From: Salinarimonas sp.
GTDB lineage: Bacteria > Pseudomonadota > Alphaproteobacteria > Rhizobiales > Beijerinckiaceae
Length of the DNA stretch: 58,051 bases
Reading direction: 5' to 3'
NCBI GenBank assembly: GCA_020832565.1
Contig: JAFIEI010000021.1
Span: 1-58,051 of the forward strand
Shown in pieces: positions 50,340-58,051 of this stretch. Every line of letters starts with the position of its first letter. Positions within the stretch are counted from its first letter, which is position 1. A program made the position numbers and the translations under genes. Below the pieces are notes generated by a model. That model saw nothing but the letters and a program-made list of their open reading frames with translations, did not search any database and was not told the origin of the DNA.

Positions 50340-51280
50340 AGGAGCGCGTCCAGCGCGCGCAGATCGACATTGGCGCCACAGACCAGCACGCCGACACGCT
50401 CGCCGGGCTGCGGGCGATAGACGCCGCTGATCAGCGCGCCGAGTGCCGCCGCCCCGCCGGGTTCGGTGGCGATACGCCAGTCGCGCCAGAGCTGGCGCTG
50501 GGCCTCGACGATGGCATCGTCGGAAACGAGCGCCACGTGATCGATCGCCGCGCGGCAGATTTCATGCACGAGCGCGCCGGTATTGCGCGCGCCCAGCGAA
50601 TCGGCGGCAACCGAATGCACCTCGACATCGACCGGGCCACCGGCTTCGAGGGCGGCATGCAGCGCGCAGGAACCGGCCGGCTCGACCGCGACGACCTTGA
50701 TGCGCCCGCGAAAGAAAGCCCCGATCCCGGAGACCAGCCCGCCACCACCGGCAGCCACCAGCACCGTATCCAGCCCGGGCTCGTCCTCTTCCCATTCGAT
50801 CGCCACCGTGCCCTGCCCGGCAATGGTCTCGGGCGCGTCATAAGCATGGATCGACAGCGCACCGGTCTCCGCCATGTACTCCGCGCAGGCGATTGCCGCA
50901 TCCGCGTAGCGCGGCCCGCCGATCACCACCTCGGCACCGTGCCGGCGAATGGCGTCGACCTTGGGCTTGCTCGCGATCTCCGGCACGAAGATGCGCGCGG
51001 GCACGCCCAGCATGCGCGCAGCATAGGCGACAGCCGCACCATGATTGCCGCCGGAAGCCGCAGCCACGCCGGCTTCGGGGATATCCTTGCTCAACAACGT
51101 GTTGAAGGCCCCGCGTGGCTTGAAGGAACCGGCATGCTGGAGGAATTCGAGCTTGAGCGACACCGGACCGTCATGGCCGAATCCACCGCGGGGCAAGCCG
51201 ATCACCGGGGTGCGGCGGATGTGATCGCGGATGCGCGCATGGGCGGCGCGGATATCCTCGGGGGTGACGGGCAGGCTCAT
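50336..51280 (-). CDS. PLP-dependent threonine/serine dehydratase family enzyme
   Basis: The 314-residue protein has the fold type II PLP core: Schiff-base Lys in HAGSFKPRGAFN, SGGNHGAAVAYAA, and the phosphate loop AAGGGGLVSG. It is the short form without the C-terminal ACT regulatory domain, as in catabolic threonine dehydratases, serine racemases and hydroxyaspartate dehydratases. The exact substrate is open. It heads a two-gene operon with the Nudix hydrolase. Confidence 0.87.
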   Translation of the reverse strand: MSLPVTPEDIRAAHARIRDHIRRTPVIGLPRGGFGHDGPVSLKLEFLQHAGSFKPRGAFNTLLSKDIPEAGVAAASGGNHGAAVAYAARMLGVPARIFVPEIASKPKVDAIRRHGAEVVIGGPRYADAAIACAEYMAETGALSIHAYDAPETIAGQGTVAIEWEEDEPGLDTVLVAAGGGGLVSGIGAFFRGRIKVVAVEPAGSCALHAALEAGGPVDVEVHSVAADSLGARNTGALVHEICRAAIDHVALVSDDAIVEAQRQLWRDWRIATEPGGAAALGALISGVYRPQPGERVGVLVCGANVDLRALDALL

Positions 51281-51367
51281 TGGACGGTTTCCGGATATGT
51301 GTGACTTGAAGGACCGATTTCGATCACGTCTCTACCACGACGCAGCACGCGCACCACCGGGATTCCC

Positions 51368-51709
51368 TCACCCGGCGCGTGCCGCAATGCCCGCGCCGGC
51401 ATCCGCTTCCGCCTCGGTGACGGCGGCCTGCAGGGCGCTCTCGTCCACATCCTCGATCGGCGCCCGGACCTTGACGGCACGGGTGCGCGCACCCGGTTCC
51501 ATGATCAGGACCACCGTTTCCTGCCCCGGACAGGCGGGGTCGGTGCAGTTGATCTCGTTGACCTTGACGATTGTATCGGCGGACAGGCCGAGCACCTCGA
51601 CGGCGAGCGCACGCACGCGTTCGATCTCGGCCCGGTCGATCCCGCCCGATGGCACGACATTGCGCAGCAAGCCCGCGAAAGCGCCCTTCAGCATGGCAAA
51701 ATGCTCCAT
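51368..51709 (-). CDS. Small conserved-looking protein with a Cys pair, function unknown
   Basis: The 113-residue product is soluble. It has a helical N-terminus and a central segment VKVNEINCTDPACPGQETVV with two Cys five residues apart, then ARTRAVKVRAPIEDVDE. I recall similar central motifs in small uncharacterised alphaproteobacterial proteins, sometimes linked in name to nitrate reduction without proof. The last 25 residues are Ala/Glu-rich. It lies 77 bases downstream of the PCu(A)C gene on the same strand and may belong to its transcript. Confidence 0.6.
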   Translation of the reverse strand: MEHFAMLKGAFAGLLRNVVPSGGIDRAEIERVRALAVEVLGLSADTIVKVNEINCTDPACPGQETVVLIMEPGARTRAVKVRAPIEDVDESALQAAVTEAEADAGAGIAARAG

Positions 51710-51786
51710 CAGCGCCGGCGAATCGCAAGAAACCGCCAGCGCAGCTCGATCATGCCGGCACGGCGTGCCGGCGGCAAGCCACCCCT

Positions 51787-52359
51787 TCAGTCGTGGGAAT
51801 GACCGTGATCGTCATTCTGGTCATGATCATGACCGTGATCGTGATCGTGATCGTGGTCGTGCGCATGTCCACCCGGCGCACGCGGCGAACCCATCGGGGC
51901 CACCGCATAGGTGATGGCGATCTCGCCGGCACGTTCGAAAACGAGCGTACCGCTGACGGGTTCGTCGGCGACGACCGGGCTCTCCAGATTCATGAACATG
52001 GCGTGGTAGCTCCCGGGCTCCAGCGTCACGCTCTCCCCGGGGGGAATTTCGAGCCCGCCCTCGACCTCGGCCATGCGCGCGACGCCGTCGACCATCTCCA
52101 TCGAATGCACCTCGAATCGCGGCGCGATCTCGACGGAACCGCCGATCAGGCGGTCGGGCTCGGCGCCGTTATTGGTGATGACCATGTAGCCGCCCGCGAC
52201 CCGCGCGCTGCCTGGGGTCACGCGTGTCCAGGGGGTTTCGATGGTGATGTCGCCGATAGCGAAGCTCTCCGCCTGCGCGGTCGCGGCGGGGACGAGTGCG
52301 ATTGCGCAGGAGAAACCGAAGGCGGCAAGGGCCGCTTTGCGAATTGTAACAAGGGTCAT
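51787..52359 (-). CDS. Periplasmic copper chaperone PCu(A)C with His/Asp-rich tail
   Basis: PCu(A)C carries Cu(I) to the CuA or CuB sites of respiratory oxidases. The 190-residue protein has a signal peptide (cleavage near AQA), the copper ligands in VHSMEM and SYHAMFMNL, and the family fold between. After the domain, at about residue 163, comes a run of alternating His and Asp to the C-terminus, with about 12 His in 27 residues. This tail may store copper or zinc, or take it over from another site. The window also holds cbb3 assembly genes, though 46 kb away. AAGG lies 8 bases before the ATG. Confidence 0.9.
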   Translation of the reverse strand: MTLVTIRKAALAAFGFSCAIALVPAATAQAESFAIGDITIETPWTRVTPGSARVAGGYMVITNNGAEPDRLIGGSVEIAPRFEVHSMEMVDGVARMAEVEGGLEIPPGESVTLEPGSYHAMFMNLESPVVADEPVSGTLVFERAGEIAITYAVAPMGSPRAPGGHAHDHDHDHDHGHDHDQNDDHGHSHD

Positions 52360-52442
52360 GATCGAACCTTCGTCGTCGTGAAGCCCGGGGCGCCGGAAGG
52401 CCCGGCGCCGCCCGTGCTTCGTGCATTAGGGAAACAGCGAAT

Positions 52443-52880
52443 TCAGACAAGGACGATCAAGACCGGCGGGCCCCGTGGCCCATATGCGCGCACGACAGGC
52501 GCTGCGGGCAGATCGCCCTGTTCCCGCAGGCCGGAGAGGGCGATGCGCGCCACGGAGCGGGCATCGAAGCCGAGTATCGTGGCATCCGGCGCGGGCGGCA
52601 GCGGCGGCGCCGGCGGGACCGGGCAGCCGGACAGACATTCCGCCTTGTGGCGCGCCGCGCCATGGGGATCGTGATGATGACCTGCCTCGAGCAGGCAATG
52701 AATGCCCGGCTCGCCCAGCGCATGCGCCTGTTGTGCGGCGAGCAGCGTTCCCGCGAGAAAGCCCGAGAGCGCGAAGGCATAGAGCAGGACGACCACGCCG
52801 GCGCGGCGCATCACGGCTCGCGGCCATCCGCGGGGGGATGGCGCGCGCGCAATGTCGGTGATGGTGCCGGACCGGTTCAT
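52443..52880 (-). CDS. Small membrane or secreted protein with His/Cys cluster, copper-linked by context
   Basis: The 145-residue product has one hydrophobic segment (AGVVVLLYAFALSGFLAGTL) and a His/Cys cluster (HCLLEAGHHHDPHGAARHKA then ECLSGC). It ends YGPRGPPVLIVLV, a tail that resembles the DUF2946-type proteins found near copper genes. The cluster would face the periplasm and could bind metal. It lies 83 bases upstream of the PCu(A)C gene on the same strand, so a joint role in copper handling is likely but unproven. GGAAG precedes the ATG. Confidence 0.65.
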   Translation of the reverse strand: MNRSGTITDIARAPSPRGWPRAVMRRAGVVVLLYAFALSGFLAGTLLAAQQAHALGEPGIHCLLEAGHHHDPHGAARHKAECLSGCPVPPAPPLPPAPDATILGFDARSVARIALSGLREQGDLPAAPVVRAYGPRGPPVLIVLV

Positions 52881-52953
52881 GGCACTTCCTTAGCCGAAGT
52901 GCCGTGAACCGGGCAATGCGGCTTTTGCGGCGCCTATCAGCCCCGCAGCGTTT

Positions 52954-54177
52954 TTACCCGCGCAGGGCTTTGGCCACCGCCTCGGCATAGACCCGGGCAC
53001 CGAGGATGATGTCCTCTTCTGCCGTATCCTCGGTCCAGTGATGGCTGATGCCGCCGATCGAGGGCACGAACAGCATGGCTGCGGGCATGATGCGGGCGAG
53101 ATATTGCGCGTCATGGCCGGCACCGCTGGGCATGCGGATGCATTTGCCCGGCGCGTGGATTGCCGCAGCAGCATCGATGGCGTCCTGCAGGCCCGCATCC
53201 ATGCGCGCGGGCTTGCTCTGGCCCAGCACCTCGATCGAGGCCCCGCAAACGCCCTCGGCTTCGATCTCGGCGATGATCGCGTGCAACGCGTCATGCAACC
53301 GGTCGAGGACCGCGTCGTCCGCGTCGCGGAACTGGAAGAGGACTTCCGCGCGACCGGGAATGATGCTCGGCGCACCCGGCTCCAGCGTGACGCGACCCGC
53401 CGTCCAGACCGTGCGCTCGCCGCAGATCTGCGGGAAGCGCTCGTCGATCTTCGCGAGCGCCCGCATGGCAGCGCGCCCGGCATCCCGGCGACGCTTCATG
53501 CTGGTGGTGCCGGCGTGATTCTGCTCGCCGGTGAAGACCAGCTTGTATTGCCAGATGGCCACGATCGCCGTGACGTTGCCGATCTTGAGATCGGACGAGA
53601 TCAGCGTATCCCCCTGTTCGATATGCGCCTCGAAGAAGGCCTTGTAGCGCCCCTCTTCGCAGCGCACGCGCGATTGGCCCGCGAGACCGGTTTCCTCCAG
53701 CGCCCGGCGCAGGGGTTTGCCGTCATAGCGGTTGGCGGCGGCGTCGATCTCGGATTCTTCCAGAATGCCGAGGAAGGATTTCGAACCCAGAAACGAGCCG
53801 TAATGGCCCTCCTCGTCGCACAGGGCGATCACGTCGACCGCGCAATCGGCAAAGCCGCCGTCATCGGCGATGGCACGGGCGGCTTCCAGCCCGAAGATCA
53901 CCCCGAGCGCCCCGTCGAGCCAACCCGCATGGTTCTGGCTCTCCAGATGCGAACCGGTGAGGATCTTCGGCCCGGCCGCCTCGCGCCGTCCGAAGACCGA
54001 GCCGATCCCGTCGATGCGCGCCTCGAGCCCGGCTTCGCGCATGCGCCCGACGAGCCAGTGCCGGGCTTCCATGTCCTGCGGTGAGAAAGTGGGACGGTGG
54101 ACGCCGGTCTTGTAGGTGCCGATGCCGCGCAAATGATTGAGATCGCCCATGAGGCGTTCAGGATTGATCTTGACCAT
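52954..54177 (-). CDS. M20-type Zn-dependent amidohydrolase (carbamoylase/AllC family)
   Basis: The 407-residue enzyme belongs to the hydantoinase/carbamoylase family that splits N-carbamoyl or ureido amino acids. Metal ligands are His77 in TGSHLESQ, Asp88 in GWLDGALG, the Glu pair in CDEEGH (122, 123) and His185 in EAHIEQGD. The dimerisation insert has GEQNHAGTTSM, and the last ligand His is in SIGGISHHW. Candidates are N-carbamoyl-L-amino acid hydrolase, beta-ureidopropionase and allantoate amidohydrolase. The ATG at 54177 has GAGGAGA upstream. A beta-ureidopropionase would give beta-alanine, the substrate of the aminotransferase at 36960, but the genes are far apart. Confidence 0.87.
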   Translation of the reverse strand: MVKINPERLMGDLNHLRGIGTYKTGVHRPTFSPQDMEARHWLVGRMREAGLEARIDGIGSVFGRREAAGPKILTGSHLESQNHAGWLDGALGVIFGLEAARAIADDGGFADCAVDVIALCDEEGHYGSFLGSKSFLGILEESEIDAAANRYDGKPLRRALEETGLAGQSRVRCEEGRYKAFFEAHIEQGDTLISSDLKIGNVTAIVAIWQYKLVFTGEQNHAGTTSMKRRRDAGRAAMRALAKIDERFPQICGERTVWTAGRVTLEPGAPSIIPGRAEVLFQFRDADDAVLDRLHDALHAIIAEIEAEGVCGASIEVLGQSKPARMDAGLQDAIDAAAAIHAPGKCIRMPSGAGHDAQYLARIMPAAMLFVPSIGGISHHWTEDTAEEDIILGARVYAEAVAKALRG

Positions 54178-54417
54178 GGCTGTCTCCTCGTTGCGCGGAA
54201 GGGAACAGCGATGTGGCAGCCGTGGCAAGAGGCGTTTTCTCACGATGCGGAATCGCGCGACACCCCGAATCCGACTGCCGGAATCGAGGCAAAATGCGTA
54301 GGACTTTCGGTCGGGTTGCCTGCAGGCGAATTTGTCCCCTAAATTCCGCTCAAGAGACTCGCCCGCCGGGGATCGCGTGATCGCCCGCAACGGACAGACT
54401 TCCTGGGGAGGAAAAAC

Positions 54418-56367
<1,950 letters not shown>

Positions 56368-56436
56368 CCCGGCCTCGTATCGGCCATGCCCGGCGCGATC
56401 GAGGCATGGCACCGAGCGAAACAGCCGATCACCATC

Positions 56437-56461
56437 GAGACCCGGGCACGTCCCGGGTCTC
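56437..56461 (+). terminator. Hairpin downstream of acs
   Basis: GAGACCCGGG and CCCGGGTCTC form a perfect 10-base stem with a 5-base loop, 70 bases after the acs stop. No T-run follows, so it may act with Rho or only stabilise the mRNA. Confidence 0.6.
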
Positions 56462-56665
56462 GTGCATTCATCGCCATGGATTCGTCGGCCGCGAACTCAC
56501 GCGCAGGGTCGCAGGGGCAACATATGTTCAGCAAGGCAATTGCGCAGCGGAATGCACATCGCCCGACCGCAACCTGCGGGCAAGGATCGAAATCACATCG
56601 GGGTTGAGCCTGCGCCGGAATCATGAATAACTTGTCGTGATCTTGAGATCAGTCAAACGGAAGCA

Positions 56666-56706
56666 ATCACAACTTCGGCTTTGTGATGCCCCAAGCCGAT
56701 ATCGGC
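56666..56706. promoter_or_regulatory. Two inverted repeats before the first RidA-like gene
   Basis: ATCACAA (56666-56672) pairs with TTGTGAT (56681-56687) around an 8-base loop. A perfect 12-base palindrome GCCGATATCGGC follows at 56695-56706, 24 bases before the start codon. These may be operators or a leader structure. Confidence 0.45.
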
Positions 56707-56729
56707 CTGGCGATAGCAGGAGCCAGACA

Positions 56730-57176
56730 ATGAACCGCGCAGGTTGGTCTCGCAGGCGTCTGGGCAGCGCGCCCGCCTATGAACGGCGCTACGGTTATTC
56801 GCGCGGCATTGCCGAAGATCCGTTCATCTTCATCTCGGGTACCACCGCCCTCGATCCCACGACTTTCACCGTTTCGGGCGACACGGCGCAGCAGACACGG
56901 CGCGCCTGGGGCAGTATCGCGGCCGCCCTCGGGCAGGTGGAAAGCAGCCTTGAGGAGATCGTGCGCGTCACCTGCATGATCACCGATCCGACCGATGCGC
57001 AAACCGTCCTCGCCCTCTCGCGCGACGCACTCACGGGGGGGCGCAGCCATGTGGCAGGGCCGGACGAACTGCCGACACTGACATTGATCGCCGTGCGCCA
57101 GCTCTTCAATCCGCAGATGCGTGTCGCGATCGAGGTCACGGCGCTCTGGAGAGGCTATACGCTGGCACGAAAATAA
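56730..57176 (+). CDS. RidA-like (YjgF/YER057c/UK114) protein, copy 1
   Basis: The 148-residue protein has the chorismate-mutase-like RidA fold: FIFISGTTALDPTTFTV, ARRAWGSIAAALGQVESSLE-type helix (here QQTRRAWGSIAAALG), ITDPTDAQTV and the end MRVAIEVTALW. The RidA Arg that binds the substrate carboxylate, in P-A-R-S of the standard enzyme, appears to be replaced here (PTLTLIAV). So imine deaminase activity is doubtful and it may belong to another Rid subfamily. The ATG at 56730 has AGGAG 8 bases upstream; the frame extends 31 residues without support. Confidence 0.82.
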   Translation: MNRAGWSRRRLGSAPAYERRYGYSRGIAEDPFIFISGTTALDPTTFTVSGDTAQQTRRAWGSIAAALGQVESSLEEIVRVTCMITDPTDAQTVLALSRDALTGGRSHVAGPDELPTLTLIAVRQLFNPQMRVAIEVTALWRGYTLARK

Positions 57177-57234
57177 ATGCACAATGTTTTTGCACCATGC
57201 CTTCTAAATATGCACGAGGGTTTGAAGTAAATCA

Positions 57235-57262
57235 TTCAACCGGCATGAAACAATTCTATACT
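57235..57262 (+). promoter_or_regulatory. Possible promoter of the second RidA-like gene
   Basis: TTCAAC and TATACT are 16 bases apart in an AT-rich patch, 43 bases before the start of the second gene. The motif TGCAC occurs three times just upstream (around 57190-57215). It suggests the second copy is expressed on its own. Confidence 0.42.
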
Positions 57263-57305
57263 ATGCATGCAGGCAGTGATGCCTTGAAGGAGCCGACGAA
57301 AACCG

Positions 57306-57701
57306 ATGCGCCGCTTTATTTCCACGACACGTTCTCCCGAAGCGGCGTTCGGTTTCGCCCGCGCAGTCATTCAGGACCCTTTCGTCTTTCTTTCGTGTGT
57401 CTACGGATACGACCCGGAGAGCATGACGATGCCCGACGACGTCACCCAGCAGGCGAGCAATTGCTGGGATTCCATCGCGGCTACACTTCAAGGGGCCGAG
57501 AGCCGGCTCGAAGAAATCGTCAAGGCCCGCATCTACGTCACCGATCCCGCCTATGGCGAACCCGTGCTCGACCAGTGCGCGCGCCGCATGGCGGACATAT
57601 TGCCGGCCTCGACCCTGGTGGTGGTATCCGGCCTGATGCGCCCGGAGATCAAGGTCGGCATCGAGGTCACGGCGATGTGGTCACTTGCGCGCGAATGGTA
57701 G
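57306..57701 (+). CDS. RidA-like protein, copy 2
   Basis: The 131-residue protein is a paralogue of copy 1: DPFVFLSCVYGYDPESMTM, NCWDSIAATLQGAESRLEEI, YVTDP and KVGIEVTAMW align with it. The position of the RidA Arg reads PASTLVVV, so it too seems to lack the residue. The ribosome site AAGGAG is about 14 bases from the ATG, longer than usual. Copies 1 and 2 are 129 bases apart with a possible promoter between. Confidence 0.8.
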   Translation: MRRFISTTRSPEAAFGFARAVIQDPFVFLSCVYGYDPESMTMPDDVTQQASNCWDSIAATLQGAESRLEEIVKARIYVTDPAYGEPVLDQCARRMADILPASTLVVVSGLMRPEIKVGIEVTAMWSLAREW

Positions 57702-57832
57702 CATCGCGCCCGACGCTCCCGCCCCACTGATTGCGCCCCGGACCAAGGCGGTATAGGGGAAGGGCAATACGGGAGGAGAGCGCATGCGGCGAGCACGCAG
57801 CGCCTGCGGGGTAACAGCACCCTTTCCCGGCG

Positions 57833-58051
57833 ATGCAGGATCGGGACGACGGCATGAACGGCAAGAGCGGCAGCGCAGGAGCGGAACGCGGCAAGCGCGC
57901 GGCACGAAGTGGCGCGACAAAAGGGTCTCCTGAAAGGATTCGCGCGTCGAAACCGAAAGCGGGAACGGAATCCGGCAAGGCAATCGGCAAGGCAATCGGC
58001 AAGGCAATCGGCAAGGCACCCGACAAGGCATTCGGCAAGGCATTGGGCAAG
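57833..58051 (+). CDS. Start of a Lys/Gly/Ala-repeat protein (partial)
   Basis: An ATG at 57833 (or 57854) opens a frame that stays open to the window edge. It is basic (MQDRDDGMNGKSGSAGAERG and on) and ends in repeats of GKAI/GKAP/GKAF, encoded by tandem 12-base units. Such tails are seen at the N-terminus of some larger DNA- or phosphate-binding enzymes, but the domain lies outside. A stronger ribosome site (GGAGGAG) serves an ATG at 57784 in another frame of 49 codons, so the true start is unsure. Confidence 0.4.
   Translation, partial: MQDRDDGMNGKSGSAGAERGKRAARSGATKGSPERIRASKPKAGTESGKAIGKAIGKAIGKAPDKAFGKALGK
57977..58051 (+). repeat. Tandem 12-base repeats at the window end
   Basis: Units of ggcaaggcaatc and variants occur six times in a row (GGCAAGGC, then ATC, CCC, TTC or TTG) up to the edge. 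Each encodes Gly-Lys-Ala plus one residue. The first three units are identical, the sign of recent slippage. Confidence 0.75.

Larger units (their letters stand above)
56368..56729. other. Intergenic region between acs and the RidA-like pair
   Basis: These 362 bases hold the acs hairpin, no recognised gene, and a cluster of palindromes just before the first RidA-like gene. Short frames present lack ribosome sites. Confidence 0.5.

Noticed and set aside
57977-58051. CRISPR or mobile repeat at the window end
   Set aside because: The 12-base units keep a reading frame and encode Gly-Lys-Ala repeats, so this is a coding repeat.

Overview
The window is GC-rich DNA of a free-living, flagellated alphaproteobacterium. 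The evidence is the atp operon order (atpI-B-E-F'-F with separate b and b' subunits), the fixGHIS-type cbb3 assembly genes behind an Fnr/FixK box, DUF1178, DUF892 and BTLCP proteins, and SMC next to a DsbA-like protein. A fused glycine/sarcosine-dimethylglycine N-methyltransferase makes glycine betaine from glycine and points to a halotolerant or halophilic Hyphomicrobiales member. A Salinarimonadaceae-like lineage is a guess.

Layout: 1-1046 flagellar export (end of a FliO-like gene, fliP). 1051-5631 cbb3 oxidase maturation (ccoG-H-I-S, minus strand) with an Fnr/FixK box upstream. 5755-9227 a pyridoxamine-phosphate-oxidase-like protein and a three-gene envelope sugar cassette (LAB_N protein, GT2, ArnT-like GT39). 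9522-11156 two tandem secreted transglutaminase-like cysteine proteinases. 11309-11932 a KDPGal-type aldolase. 12070-14807 the Fo part of ATP synthase. 14982-19821 SMC, a DsbA-like thioredoxin and a DciA-like protein. 20001-22615 an ATP-grasp gene broken by an in-frame stop, followed by a flippase. 22622-25171 an iron-sulfur photolyase divergent from a formyltransferase-like gene.

25172-28155 is the clearest accessory segment: an AT-rich stretch, a candidate small RNA with a strong terminator, an IS21 element that lost its right end, and the 5' stub of a phage-type integrase next to tRNA-Arg(ACG). I read this as the scar of an island that integrated at the tRNA gene and later decayed.

28333-38312 holds a sensor kinase with a MerA/Lpd-like flavoenzyme, a TerC-family membrane protein, an NMT1-type ABC importer, a MurU-like nucleotidyltransferase and an omega-aminotransferase. 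38956-44762 holds betaine synthesis and a GAF-PAS5-GGDEF-EAL protein behind an AT-rich, palindrome-bearing leader. 44773-49102 holds a DUF892 stress protein, OpgH glucan synthase and a type III polyketide synthase with its ICMT-like partner. 49276-52880 holds small metabolic genes and a copper-handling cluster (PCu(A)C with a His/Asp tail plus a Cys/His-rich small protein). 52954-57701 holds an M20 amidohydrolase, acetyl-CoA synthetase and two tandem RidA-like proteins. The window ends inside a Lys/Gly/Ala-repeat reading frame.

No single multi-gene system here is plainly new. The observations I rate highest are the tRNA-Arg island scar, the candidate three-hairpin RNA inside it, the nonsense-broken ATP-grasp gene, the two RidA-like proteins that seem to lack the catalytic arginine, and the palindromic leader of the c-di-GMP gene. 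All names come from reading the translated sequences; no database search was run.
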